A stretch of DNA of 64,000 nucleotides from Clostridiales bacterium (GCA_004554165.1 SFNQ01000004.1:4755-68754), one strand, 5' to 3'; shown: positions 6,547 through 15,559, numbered from the stretch's first letter. A program made the numbers and translations. Notes: generated from the letters alone by a model not told the origin.

Positions 6547-8885
6547 TGGAAGAACTCAAGCATGTTGGAAAAGCGTATGAACGCAGCGACGGTATCCGCA
6601 AAGTGACCGGCGCCGCCGAATATGTGGACGATATCCGCCTGCCGCGCATGCTGTATGCGGCGGTCAAGCGCAGCCCCCATGCCCACGCAAAGGTGCTGTC
6701 GGTTGACCTGACGGAGGCGAAAAAGCTCCCCGGCGTAAAATGCGTCATTGACGGCACGGACTATGTCAAGCGCGTCGGCCTGTATCTGGAGGATCGCTTC
6801 TTCATGATCAAGCCCGGCGATACGGCCAAATACATGGGCGATCCCGTGGCGGCGGTGGCGGCAGAAACGCTGGAGATTGCGCAGAAGGCTGTAGAGCTCA
6901 TCAAGGTGGAATACGAGCCGCTGCCGGTGGTTGCGACTGCCCTGGACGGCATCAAGCCGGACGCGCCGGTGATTCATCCGGATCTTGGCTCCTATAAGGT
7001 GGCGCCCATCTTCTACCCCAAGCCGGGCACCAACATCTCGCACCACTATGTGCTGCGCAAGGGCGATTTTGAGCAGGCCTGCGCCGAGGCGGATGAGGTT
7101 TTTGAACATGACTTCTATATTCCCCATGTGCAGCATGTGCCTCTTGAGCCCCATGTGGCCATGGCGCGAATGGATGCCGACGGGAAGCTGACCGTCTGGG
7201 CAAGCTGCCAGTCCCCCTACGCGGTGCGGCAGACGCTGTCGGTGGCCTTTGACATGCCCCTCAACAAGATCCGCGTCATTTCGCCCACCGTGGGCGGCGG
7301 CTTCGGCGCAAAGGCAGGCACCACGCTGGAAGGCATCGTCATCGGCCTGGCGCGGCATTGTCAGGGCAGGCCGGTCAAGCTGACCTATACGCGGGAGGAT
7401 GAGTTTGTCAACTCCTATGTCCGCCAGGGCATGGCGGCGAAGATCAGGACGGCCATGCGCAAGGATGGCCGCATCCTCGGCGTTAAAAACGAATACTACT
7501 GGGATGGCGGCGCCTATACCGAGTACGGCGTCAATATCACCAAGGCCGGCGGATGGGCGTCCGCAGGTCCGTACGACATCGACAACGTCTGGACGGACAG
7601 CTACTGCGTCTACACCAACAACCCCGTCGGCGGTCCGTACCGCGGCTTCGGCATGTGCGAGATTCACTTTGCCATCGAGCAGAACATCGATATGATCGCA
7701 AAGAAGATGGGCATTTCCGAGGTGGAGATCCGCCGCATCAACGGAATGCGTCCCGGCGGATTCACGGGTATGGGCGAGAAAATGGATGTTGCGGGCTATC
7801 AGGAGTGCCTCGAAACGGTGCTCAGGGACATCGAATACGACAAGCCCTGCGAGCCCTCCGGCAGCCCCACGAAGATTCGCGCCAAGGGCATCGCCTCGGG
7901 CTGGAAATCGCCCTCCATGCCCACCAATGCCGGCTCGGCCGCCATCATCCGCATGAACGAGGACGGCACCTTCTTCCTCATGAGCAGCGGTATGGAGATC
8001 GGTCAGGGCGCGGCGACGGTTCTGCCGCAGATTGCGGCGGAAATTCTCTCCGTCAGCCCCGATAAGATCACCTTCTGCTCCGGCGACACGGACCATACGC
8101 CCTACGAGTGGCAGACGGTTGCCAGCCGCACCACCTACTGCGCCGGCAATGCAGTCAAGCTCGCCGCCGAGGATCTGGTTGACAAGGTGCTGGATCTGGC
8201 GCAGATCAAGATGGGCGCGGTCAAGCGCGACCTGAAGTTTGAGGACGGCTATGTCGTGCACAGGATCTATCCCGATCGCCGCGTACCGATCTCCGATTTC
8301 GCGCTGGGCGTTGCCTTCCCGGACGGTTCCGGCTACGGCGGACCCGCTATCGGCGTTGGCACCTTTACGCTGGAGAATAACATCAATACCGACAAGAAGA
8401 CCGGCGTCGCCAAGCACCACCCCGCAGCCTTCTGGACCATGGGCGTCAATGGCGCGGAGGTGGAGGTCGATACGGAGACCGGCCATATCAAGGTGCTCAA
8501 GATGTGCTCCTGCTTTGACGCGGGCAAGGTCATCAACCCGGCGCTCTTTGCGGCGCAGTCCGAGGGAGCGATGGTGCAGGCGCTGGGCACGGCACTGTTT
8601 GAGGAGCTCAAGCTCAAGGATGGCAAGGTGCTCAACAAGAACTTCGTGGATTACAAGATCCCCACTGCGGACGATATCCCCGAGCTTGTGGTCAAGTACG
8701 TCGAGCACGCGGAGCCCACCGGGCCCTTCGGTGCCCGTGGCGTGGGCGAGCCGCTGATGGTGCCCGGCGCACCCGCCATTGCAAACGCGGTCTACAACGC
8801 TATCGGCGTGCGCTTTGAGCGGATGCCCATCATGCCGGAGGATGTGCTCCGTGCCCTGAAAGAAAAGCAGAAGAGCGCAAAGTAA
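6546..8885 (+). CDS. xdhA: Molybdenum hydroxylase catalytic molybdopterin subunit
   Basis: The 779-residue protein is full length for the Mo-binding subunit. The first 120 residues form the a/b-hammerhead domain, and the molybdopterin domains include GGGFGAKAG near residue 250, PYRGFGM near residue 365 and the C-terminal GVGEP near residue 732, whose Glu is the catalytic base in xanthine dehydrogenase. Substrate cannot be read from sequence: purine, nicotinate, pyrimidine or aldehyde substrates are all found in this family. Neighbours (oxamate carbamoyltransferase genes before, nucleobase permease after) favour a nucleobase or a related cyclic ureide. The gene ends in a strong terminator. Whether it carries a selenium-modified cofactor is open; see the yedF cluster at 37.7-39.7 kb. 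Confidence 0.93.
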   Translation: MEELKHVGKAYERSDGIRKVTGAAEYVDDIRLPRMLYAAVKRSPHAHAKVLSVDLTEAKKLPGVKCVIDGTDYVKRVGLYLEDRFFMIKPGDTAKYMGDPVAAVAAETLEIAQKAVELIKVEYEPLPVVATALDGIKPDAPVIHPDLGSYKVAPIFYPKPGTNISHHYVLRKGDFEQACAEADEVFEHDFYIPHVQHVPLEPHVAMARMDADGKLTVWASCQSPYAVRQTLSVAFDMPLNKIRVISPTVGGGFGAKAGTTLEGIVIGLARHCQGRPVKLTYTREDEFVNSYVRQGMAAKIRTAMRKDGRILGVKNEYYWDGGAYTEYGVNITKAGGWASAGPYDIDNVWTDSYCVYTNNPVGGPYRGFGMCEIHFAIEQNIDMIAKKMGISEVEIRRINGMRPGGFTGMGEKMDVAGYQECLETVLRDIEYDKPCEPSGSPTKIRAKGIASGWKSPSMPTNAGSAAIIRMNEDGTFFLMSSGMEIGQGAATVLPQIAAEILSVSPDKITFCSGDTDHTPYEWQTVASRTTYCAGNAVKLAAEDLVDKVLDLAQIKMGAVKRDLKFEDGYVVHRIYPDRRVPISDFALGVAFPDGSGYGGPAIGVGTFTLENNINTDKKTGVAKHHPAAFWTMGVNGAEVEVDTETGHIKVLKMCSCFDAGKVINPALFAAQSEGAMVQALGTALFEELKLKDGKVLNKNFVDYKIPTADDIPELVVKYVEHAEPTGPFGARGVGEPLMVPGAPAIANAVYNAIGVRFERMPIMPEDVLRALKEKQKSAK

Positions 8886-8898
8886 GGGCTCTTCGGCC

Positions 8899-8947
8899 AG
8901 CGGATGTCCGCGCTTTTGCGCGGGCATCCGCTAAAACATTTTTTTAA
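8899..8947 (+). terminator. Rho-independent terminator after xdhA
   Basis: A 15-bp stem with one G-T pair (AGCGGATGTCCGCGC with GCGCGGGCATCCGCT), a TTTT loop, and a run of T residues at 8939-8945. Confidence 0.9.
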
Positions 8948-8963
8948 CTTACAAAAAAAATAG

Positions 8964-8992
8964 ATGACAAATGTGAAAATTCTGTGTATAAT
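8964..8992 (+). promoter_or_regulatory. Promoter of the NCS2 permease gene
   Basis: ATGACA at 8964-8969 and TATAAT at 8987-8992 have a 17-base spacer in an AT-rich stretch just after the terminator. Confidence 0.8.
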
Positions 8993-8999
8993 ATTTAAA

Positions 9000-9201
9000 A
9001 CAAAGGCAAATACAAGGCTGCAATGTGCAGCATTGAAAGAATAGAAGAATAAGTGATCCATACGGTAAGCGCAGAGCTTTTTGTTTTTCCAATCCCCTTC
9101 GACTATGCGGAGCCAAATGACAATAGAATATCCAAGGGGGATCCCTTGCGGTATACATCGGAGAAGTGGAGCACTCTATCAACAAAACAGGAGGTAATTC
9201 A
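9000..9201 (+). promoter_or_regulatory. Long (about 200 nt) structured 5' leader of the permease gene
   Basis: Between the predicted transcription start and the ATG lie about 200 bases without a supported gene. CAAGGG at 9133-9138 pairs with CCCTTG at 9143-9148 around GGAT, while the same AAGGGGGAT can instead pair with ATCCCCTT at 9092-9099. Such mutually exclusive pairing is typical of cis-regulatory RNAs, but I do not recognise the purine riboswitch core or any other named class. Confidence 0.4.
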
Positions 9202-10527
9202 ATGGAAAAGAAAGTAGAAGGCATTTATGATGGCTTCAAAGAGCTTGGAACCGGTAAAATGCTGGTTCTGGGCTTCCAGCATGTATTTGCCATGTTTGGC
9301 GCCACCGTTCTTGTCCCGCTGCTGACGGGTCTCTCCGTATCGGTCACCCTGTTCTGCGCAGGTATCGGTACGCTCTGGTTCTTCTTCATTACAAAGCGGA
9401 AAATTCCGGTTTTCCTCGGTTCCTCGTTCGCATTCCTTGGCGCGTTTGCTTCGATTGCAAACGGCGATATCAACCTGCTGCCCTATGCAACGCTGGGCGT
9501 TGTCTGCGCAGGTCTGATCTACGTCATCCTTGCGGCTCTGTTTGCAATCTTCGGCGCGAAGAAGGTCATGAAGCTGTTCCCGCCGGTCGTCACCGGTCCG
9601 ATCATCATCCTCATCGGCCTGATTCTCGCGGGTACGGGCGTGTCCTCCGCTTCCGCAAACTGGATTCTTGCGATCATTGCCATTGCAATCATCATCTGCG
9701 TGAACCTGTTCGCAAAGGGCATGCTGAAGATCATCCCGATCCTCTGCGGCATCCTTGGCTCCTACATCATCGGCGTTGTGATTTCGCTGCTGTCCAACAA
9801 TTCCCTGTTCGGACTGCCCTGGGTCGATCTGTCCACCTTCCAGCCCCTGCCGATCGTTTCGGTGCCGCCGTTTGTTGACTATTCGCCGCTGCGCTTTGTC
9901 TTCGGCCTGCAGTCCTTTGACGCGGCAATCGCCAGCAATGCCATCGTGACCTTCGTCGTGGTCGCTCTGGCCGCCATGGTCGAGCACATCGGCGATATCT
10001 GCGCCATCGGCGCAACCTGCGGCAAGAACTTCATCGCAGATCCCGGCCTCACCCGTACGCTCCTTGGCGACGGCATCGGCACCTCGCTGGCCGGCCTCTT
10101 CGGCGGCCCCGCCAACACCACCTATTCCGAGAACACCGGCGTTGTCGCGCTGACCAAGGTGTATGACCCGAAGGTCATGTGCATTGCGGCCATCATGACG
10201 ATCATCCTGTCCTTCCTCTCGATCTTCGACTCCTTCATCAACACGATTCCGTGGTCGATCATCGGCGGCGTTTCCATGGTGCTCTATGGCATGATCTCTG
10301 CCACCGGCGTCCGCACGATCATGGAGAACAGGGTGGATTACACCAACCTGCGCAACGTTCTCATCACGGCGCTGATCCTGGTCTGCGGCCTCGGCTTCAA
10401 CGCCAATCCGCTGGTGATCGGCAGAATCCAGCTTGGCGGTCTGGCCGTTGCGGCAATCGTGGGTATCGTTGTCAACGCCATTCTGCCCGGCAAGGACTAT
10501 GAGTTCGCCGAGAACATCGAAGCGTAA
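9202..10527 (+). CDS. NCS2 (UraA/xanthine permease family) nucleobase permease
   Basis: This 441-residue, very hydrophobic protein matches the NCS2 proton-coupled nucleobase transporters, with about 14 membrane segments predicted by eye. The N-terminal QHVFAMFGATVLVPLLTG and the central TTYSENTGVVALTKVYDP motifs are diagnostic. The latter has the Glu-Asn form characteristic of the uracil carrier UraA rather than the Gln-Asn form of many purine carriers, so uracil-like substrates are favoured; this is inference. ATG 9202 is preferred to the upstream codon at 9166 because AGGAGGT lies at 9189-9195. It has its own promoter and leader, and probably imports the substrate of the adjacent molybdenum hydroxylase. 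Confidence 0.92.
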   Translation: MEKKVEGIYDGFKELGTGKMLVLGFQHVFAMFGATVLVPLLTGLSVSVTLFCAGIGTLWFFFITKRKIPVFLGSSFAFLGAFASIANGDINLLPYATLGVVCAGLIYVILAALFAIFGAKKVMKLFPPVVTGPIIILIGLILAGTGVSSASANWILAIIAIAIIICVNLFAKGMLKIIPILCGILGSYIIGVVISLLSNNSLFGLPWVDLSTFQPLPIVSVPPFVDYSPLRFVFGLQSFDAAIASNAIVTFVVVALAAMVEHIGDICAIGATCGKNFIADPGLTRTLLGDGIGTSLAGLFGGPANTTYSENTGVVALTKVYDPKVMCIAAIMTIILSFLSIFDSFINTIPWSIIGGVSMVLYGMISATGVRTIMENRVDYTNLRNVLITALILVCGLGFNANPLVIGRIQLGGLAVAAIVGIVVNAILPGKDYEFAENIEA

Positions 10528-10586
10528 GGGACGCAGGAGATTTCCCAACACATAAACTCCCTGCTTACTCCATTTCTCAAGGACAG

Positions 10587-10616
10587 AGGAGCGTACCGAA
10601 TATTCGGTACGCTCCT
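10587..10616. repeat. Perfect 30-bp palindrome
   Basis: Arms of 15 bases (AGGAGCGTACCGAAT and its exact complement) meet with no loop, 59 bases after the permease stop and before the convergent pot operon. It is not followed by a T-run on either strand. It could act as a transcription end signal for both directions or as a protein-binding site. Confidence 0.75.
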
Positions 10617-10923
10617 TGGCGTATGGAGGGGGGAGCAGGAAGGCGGAATTCTCGGCAAGCGGGCTGCAGCCGCTCCGTGCCTTCGCTGAGGCAAGCGCCG
10701 GCAGAATCAGGCGGGGAGTCGCCTTCCGGACAAAGGAGGGCGAGGGGGCTTTTGCGCTGGAGACCCATGGTCTTCCCTGCGCGCCGGGGGTGGCAGAACC
10801 GGGGGAAACGCTCGTTTCGCTTTCCCTCGCGCGCAGCGGGTTTCGCGTCCGGACAGGAACAGGCCCGTCCACAGGAACAGGACGGGCCCGGCGCGCAGAA
10901 CGATCCTTTGCCGTTTGCCGGTC
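10617..10923. other. Non-coding gap between convergent operons
   Basis: No gene is supported here. GGCCCGTCC at 10862-10870 and GGACGGGCC at 10880-10888 form a 9-bp hairpin downstream of potD on the minus strand. It lacks a T-run and is a weak terminator candidate. Confidence 0.5.
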
Positions 10924-11961
10924 TCAGGCAGCCTTCACCTTTGTCCAGGCGTCGGAGAACACGCCCACAAAGTCCCCCAGGTCATGGAAAATCTCGCAGC
11001 GGTCCAGATCCTCCTGCGGGGGATTGAACACGGGGCTCTCTGTAAACTCCGGACCGAGCAGCGCCAGGGCAGCCTTGTTTGGCGAGGAATAGCAGATGTA
11101 CTCCGCATTTGCCCGCGCCACCTCCGCATCGCAGAGGAAGTTGATGAAAGCCTCGGCCTCGGCCGTGTGCTGCGAGGTCTTGGGGATGATAACGTTGTCG
11201 AACCAGACGTTGCTGCCCTCCGAGGGAACCACATAGTCAAGGTCCGGGTTTTCGTCCATGCAGTAGAGCGCATCGCCGGAATAGACCACTGCCAGCGCGG
11301 CGCTGCCGTTGATCATTTCCATCTTGATGTCGTCGGTGAGGTAGGCGCGCACCAGCGGCTTTTGCGCAATCAGCGCCTCCTGCGCAGCCAGCACCTGAGC
11401 CTCGTCCCGCGTATTCAGGCTGTAGCCCAGCTTGCAGAGCGTGATGCCGATGGAGTCGCGCACGCTGTCGTACATGAGGATTTTTCCCTTGTACTGCTCC
11501 TCCCAGAGGACGTTCCAGCTGGTAACGGGCTCGGAGACCATGGTGGTGTTGTACAGGATGCCCACGGTGCCCCACATATACGGCACGGAGTAGGTATTGC
11601 CCGGGTCAAAGGAGAGGTCGAGAAAGCGCTCGTCGATGTTTGCAAGATTCGGAATGTTCTCCCGGTTCAGCGGGTGCAGCAGATCCTGCGCCACCAGCTT
11701 CTCGATCACATAGTCCGAAGGGAAGCAGATATCGTAAATACAATCCGCAGCGGAGAGCTTCACCAGCATCTCCTCATTGCTGGTCATGGTGGAATACTTG
11801 ACTTCAATGCCCGTTTCCTCGGTGAACTGATCCAGGATTTCGGGGTCAATGTAATCGCCCCAGTTGAGAATGTTCAGCGTCACGGCTTGTCTGCCGCTGC
11901 CGCAGGCGGCGAGCGGAACGAGCATCAGCACGGCAATCAGGACACAGAGCGCTTTTTTCAT
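10924..11961 (-). CDS. potD: Spermidine/putrescine-type ABC transporter substrate-binding lipoprotein
   Basis: The 345-residue protein starts with a lipoprotein signal (MKKALCVLIAVLMLVPLAAC, lipobox LAAC) and continues with the PotD signature NILNWGDYIDPEIL and the polyamine-binding-protein segments YSVPYMWGTVGILYN and AEAFINFLCD. It would be anchored outside the cell and hand a polyamine or similar cation to the PotB/PotC channel. It is the last gene of the minus-strand operon regulator-potA-potB-potC-potD, 24 bases after potC, behind a GGAGG-type site. The precise ligand is not determined by sequence. Confidence 0.92.
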   Translation of the reverse strand: MKKALCVLIAVLMLVPLAACGSGRQAVTLNILNWGDYIDPEILDQFTEETGIEVKYSTMTSNEEMLVKLSAADCIYDICFPSDYVIEKLVAQDLLHPLNRENIPNLANIDERFLDLSFDPGNTYSVPYMWGTVGILYNTTMVSEPVTSWNVLWEEQYKGKILMYDSVRDSIGITLCKLGYSLNTRDEAQVLAAQEALIAQKPLVRAYLTDDIKMEMINGSAALAVVYSGDALYCMDENPDLDYVVPSEGSNVWFDNVIIPKTSQHTAEAEAFINFLCDAEVARANAEYICYSSPNKAALALLGPEFTESPVFNPPQEDLDRCEIFHDLGDFVGVFSDAWTKVKAA

Positions 11962-11985
11962 TACAGATTTCCCTCCTTATGGGTG

Positions 11986-12795
11986 TTATTTCATATCAAC
12001 CTTGCGGCTTTGGATTTCACGGCGGCGTTCCTCGCGGATACTGCGAATGTTGACGATCAGCAGAAGCGTCACAACCGGAACGAAGATCAGCGTGGAGAGC
12101 GCGGGGTTGACGCCGCGGCGGGCCGAGGCGTAGATGTACATTGAGAGGTTGTCCACGCCGTTGCCCGCAAAAAAGCTGACCACAAAATCGTCGATGGAGA
12201 GCGTGAAGGCCAGAATGAAGCCGGAGACGATGCCCGGCAGGATGTCCGGAATGATGACCTTCCAAAGCGCCATGGCGGGCGTACAGCCCAGATCCAGCGC
12301 CGCCTCATAGAGCATGTTGCTGCTCTGGCGGAGCTTGGGCAGCACCGAGAAGATCACATAGGGCAGGTTAAAGGTGATGTGCGCGATGATAAGGCGCGTG
12401 TAACCGTCCCTCAGGCCGAGGAACAGAAACAGCAGCATGAGCGAGATTCCCGTCACAAGATCGGGGTTCACCATGGGCAGCTGCGAAATGTTCTCGATCA
12501 CCGCGCGCCTGCGTCTGCCCATGGAATGCAGGCCGATGGCGGCAAGGGTGCCCAGCGCCGTCGAAACCACGGAGGAAATCAGCGCCACGGAAATGGTTAC
12601 GCCCAGCGCATCCATGATTTCCGAGGAGCGGAAGAGCTTTGCATACCAGTCGAAGGTGAAGCCCGTCCAGTTGCCCAGGGTCTTGCTCTCGTTGAAAGAG
12701 AACACGATGAGAATCAGAATGGGCGCGTAGAGGAACAGCAGCATCAGCCCGAGATAAGTGCCGCGGAAAAAGCCGCGGGCTTTTTTGTTTACCAT
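11986..12795 (-). CDS. potC: Polyamine ABC transporter permease, PotC type
   Basis: The 269-residue membrane protein has six predicted transmembrane segments and the permease EAA loop (YEAALDLGCTPAMALWKVIIPDILPGIVSG), which contacts the ATPase PotA. The N-terminal LMLLFLYAPILILIVFSFNESK is characteristic of PotC/YdcV permeases. Its start overlaps the end of potB by seven bases, which implies coupled translation, and it precedes potD. Confidence 0.93.
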   Translation of the reverse strand: MVNKKARGFFRGTYLGLMLLFLYAPILILIVFSFNESKTLGNWTGFTFDWYAKLFRSSEIMDALGVTISVALISSVVSTALGTLAAIGLHSMGRRRRAVIENISQLPMVNPDLVTGISLMLLFLFLGLRDGYTRLIIAHITFNLPYVIFSVLPKLRQSSNMLYEAALDLGCTPAMALWKVIIPDILPGIVSGFILAFTLSIDDFVVSFFAGNGVDNLSMYIYASARRGVNPALSTLIFVPVVTLLLIVNIRSIREERRREIQSRKVDMK

Positions 12796-13571
12796 TTGCG
12801 CACACCGCCTTTCTCTCCGCTGCTATCCTTGTCAAAGTGGCGCATAACCCCCATGGACAGCAGCACAAAGGCCAGCAGTACGATGGACAGCGCGCTGCCC
12901 GCGCTCCAGCTCTGTTCGGTGATAAACTTCATGTAGATGAGATCGCCGTAGAGCATGGTCATGCCGCCGCCCAGCAGCTGCGAGATGGCAAAGGTGGTGG
13001 TGGAGGGGATGAATACCATGGTAATGCCCGAGATGATGCCGGGCAGCGACAGCGGGAGGATGACCTTGAAAAAGGTTGTGACGCCGTTGGCGCCCAGATC
13101 GCCCGCAGCCTCAATATAGCTGGGATCCAGCTTCATGAGAATGGTATAGACCGGCAGAATCATGAAGGGCAGGAAGTTGTAGACCATGCCCAGCAGAACC
13201 GCCGCCTCCGTATACAGAATACCGGTGTAGGCGCCCAGGAGCACCTTCCAGGCATAGGTGCGCAGCAGAAAGTTCATCCACATGGGCACGATAAAAAAGA
13301 CCGAGAGCAGCGTTGCCGTAGCCTTCCGCATCCGGGAGAGCATGAGCGCAACCGGATAGCCCAGCAGCAGGCAGATCACGGTGGTATACAGCGCCAGACG
13401 GATGGAGTCCCACAGAACGGTCAGATTGTCTGCGTCCAGCGCGGAGACAAGGTATTGGAGGGTAAACCCGCCCTCGCCCGTGAACGCATAATAGAAGATC
13501 AGGATCATGGGCGAGAGGATGAACAGCAGCATCCAGACGATATAGGGATAGGAAAAGACACTCCGGCGCAC
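12789..13571 (-). CDS. potB: Polyamine ABC transporter permease, PotB type
   Basis: The 260-residue protein has six predicted membrane helices and an EAA loop (IEAAGDLGANGVTTFFKVILPLSLPG). It pairs with PotC to form the channel. Translation probably starts at GTG 13571, ten bases after GGAGGG; no ATG in frame gives a better start. The gene lies 46 bases after potA and overlaps potC. Confidence 0.92.
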   Translation of the reverse strand: MRRSVFSYPYIVWMLLFILSPMILIFYYAFTGEGGFTLQYLVSALDADNLTVLWDSIRLALYTTVICLLLGYPVALMLSRMRKATATLLSVFFIVPMWMNFLLRTYAWKVLLGAYTGILYTEAAVLLGMVYNFLPFMILPVYTILMKLDPSYIEAAGDLGANGVTTFFKVILPLSLPGIISGITMVFIPSTTTFAISQLLGGGMTMLYGDLIYMKFITEQSWSAGSALSIVLLAFVLLSMGVMRHFDKDSSGEKGGVRKW

Positions 13572-13617
13572 GGCTAGTCCGCCCTCCTTTCAGAAAGAAA
13601 ATGCCGCAGGGATGCGC

Positions 13618-14997
13618 TCATGCCTGCGCGGATACGGTGACGGCTTCCCGCGCAACGCGCAGACCCGTTTCCGCGCCATCCTCCATGAAGTCGTCCGAGA
13701 AGGCGATCCAGTCGTTCTCGCCGCAATCCACGGTGACCTCGTAGTGCGTTCCGAGGAACATGCAGGCCTTGACATAGCCGGTGAGCTGTGCGTCCTCGTC
13801 CTGCGGGGCAAGGAGGACCACATCCTTTGGCGCGATCTGGACCAGCACCTCGTCCTTTTCGGAGAAGGCTGCGGGAACGGCCGCGGGGAAATCGGTGCCG
13901 TCGATGGTGACAAGGCCGTCTGCGGGGTAGGCAATCCCGTCGAAAATGTTCATCGAGCGGGTCTTTTTCATGACGTGGATGGCGTCCGGCGGGATATCAA
14001 TGCCCACGGTTTCGCCCACCGCCACATAGTCCGTGGTATGGATGATCCATTCATAGCCGCCGCAGTCCACGTCCACCTCATAGTGTACGCCCATGAACAC
14101 CACGGACTGCACCACGCCCCGAATGCGGGCAGCCTCGGGCGGGACGATGTCGATGTCCTCCGGCCGCACCACAACGTCCACCTCAACGTTGCGCTTAAAG
14201 CCCGCGTCCACGCACTCATAGGTCAGGCCGTTGATGCGCACACGGTAGTCCTGCAACATAATGCCGGGGATGATGTTGCTTTCGCCGATGAAGTCCGCCA
14301 CAAAGGGATTCTTCGGCTCGTTGTAGATGTCGGTGGGGGTCCCGATCTGCTGGATTTCCCCGTCCTTGAGGACCACGATGGTGTCGCTCATGGTGAGCGC
14401 CTCCTCCTGATCGTGGGTGACGTAGATGAAGGTGATGCCCAGCCGCTGCTGCATGCGTTTGAGCTCTACCTGCATCTCCTTGCGCAGCTTCAGGTCCAGC
14501 GCGCCCAGCGGCTCGTCCAGCAGGAGCACCTGCGGTTCGTTGACCAGCGCGCGGGCAATGGCCACGCGCTGCTGCTGGCCGCCCGAAAGCTGATCCACGC
14601 TCCGCTTGCCGTAGCCGCGCAGGTTGACCAGTTCCAGCATGGCGTTGACCTTCTCCTCGATGGTCTTTTTGTCCATCTTGCGAATCTTGAGGCCAAAGGC
14701 GATGTTGTCGAACACGTTCAGGTGCGGAAAGAGGGCGTACTTCTGGAACACCGTGTTGATCCTGCGCTTGTAGGGCGGGACGTTGGCGATGTCCACGCCG
14801 TCCATCTCGATGCGGCCGGCGGTGGGCTGGATAAAGCCCGCGATGAGGCGCAGCATCGTTGTCTTGCCGCAGCCGGAGGGACCCAGGAGCGTCAGAAACT
14901 CTCCGTCCTTGATGTAGAGGTTGACGTGCTCCAGCGCAACGTCGCCCGAGTAGTCCTTGGAAACGTCGATCAGTTCAATCAGGTGCTTGTCGTTCAT
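13618..14997 (-). CDS. potA: Polyamine ABC transporter ATPase with duplicated C-terminal TOBE-like domain
   Basis: The N-terminal 240 residues form a complete ABC ATPase: Walker A GPSGCGKTT, Q-loop, signature LSGGQQQR, Walker B LLLDEP and the H-loop histidine in THDQEE. At 459 residues it is about 90 longer than typical PotA proteins. The excess is explained by two similar regulatory segments, near residues 293-340 (VVFMGVHYEVDVDCGG) and 404-450 (CMFLGTHYEVTVDCGE). ATG 14997 fits the ribosome site better than the TTG at 15003. It energises PotB/PotC and follows the regulator gene by 25 bases. Confidence 0.93.
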   Translation of the reverse strand: MNDKHLIELIDVSKDYSGDVALEHVNLYIKDGEFLTLLGPSGCGKTTMLRLIAGFIQPTAGRIEMDGVDIANVPPYKRRINTVFQKYALFPHLNVFDNIAFGLKIRKMDKKTIEEKVNAMLELVNLRGYGKRSVDQLSGGQQQRVAIARALVNEPQVLLLDEPLGALDLKLRKEMQVELKRMQQRLGITFIYVTHDQEEALTMSDTIVVLKDGEIQQIGTPTDIYNEPKNPFVADFIGESNIIPGIMLQDYRVRINGLTYECVDAGFKRNVEVDVVVRPEDIDIVPPEAARIRGVVQSVVFMGVHYEVDVDCGGYEWIIHTTDYVAVGETVGIDIPPDAIHVMKKTRSMNIFDGIAYPADGLVTIDGTDFPAAVPAAFSEKDEVLVQIAPKDVVLLAPQDEDAQLTGYVKACMFLGTHYEVTVDCGENDWIAFSDDFMEDGAETGLRVAREAVTVSAQA

Positions 14998-15022
14998 TGG
15001 CAAAACCCTCTCTTTCGGCAGG

Positions 15023-15559
15023 TCAGAAGGATGGCGGCGTGGAAACCCAGAGCACCAGCGCTTCGCGCTTGCCGGGGTTTTTCAGGGAGTGGACGCAGTT
15101 TGGGCGGAAGCAGAAGCTGTCGCCGCGGTGAACGCGGTGCGCCTTTTCCCCCAGCAGCAGGGTAATCGAGCCGGCGAGCACATAACCGAACTCCTCGCCC
15201 TCATGGGGATCGTCCGGCACGGTTTCACCCCCAGCCGGCAGCGTCACCAGAATGGGCTCCAGCGCGTTCTTCTGCGCGTTTGTCACAAGCCAGCGGATGG
15301 TCACACCGTCGTCCTGCTCCTTGACGAACATGTCCTCGCGGCCGTAGACAATCTTTTCGTCCACGGTCTCGTGGAAAAAACTGGCGACGTCGGTACCCAG
15401 CGCCTCGAGGATATCCATGAGCGTGGCGATGGAGGGGGAGGTGATGTCCCGCTCAAGCTGGGAGATAAAGCCCTTGGAAAGCTCTGTTCTCGCCCCAAGC
15501 TCCTCCTGCGTCAGACCACGCTGAAGCCGGAGCCGTTTTATTTTATCGCCGATCTCCAT
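15023..15559 (-). CDS. XRE-family HTH regulator with cupin domain (PuuR-like)
   Basis: The 178-residue protein has an N-terminal helix-turn-helix (residues about 1-65; GLTQEELGARTELSKGFISQ) and a C-terminal cupin (about 105-175; HEGEEFGYVLAGSITLLLG). This layout is seen in PuuR and similar regulators that sense a small ligand in the cupin. It is the first gene of the pot operon, so it very likely controls polyamine uptake and its own expression. The ATG at 15559 sits behind AAGGGG. The ligand is inferred from the transporter, not visible in the sequence. Confidence 0.9.
   Translation of the reverse strand: MEIGDKIKRLRLQRGLTQEELGARTELSKGFISQLERDITSPSIATLMDILEALGTDVASFFHETVDEKIVYGREDMFVKEQDDGVTIRWLVTNAQKNALEPILVTLPAGGETVPDDPHEGEEFGYVLAGSITLLLGEKAHRVHRGDSFCFRPNCVHSLKNPGKREALVLWVSTPPSF

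Noticed and set aside
6543..8927. 794-codon minus-strand frame opposite xdhA
   Set aside because: It has low-complexity His/Arg/Asp-rich composition without any family motif; it is a shadow of xdhA.
9000..9201. Known purine, guanidine or other named riboswitch
   Set aside because: The leader is structured, but I cannot find the conserved cores of those classes, so only an unclassified leader is reported.
10616..11092. Short plus-strand frames between the permease and potD
   Set aside because: They have no ribosome site, overlap potD antisense and show no recognisable motif.
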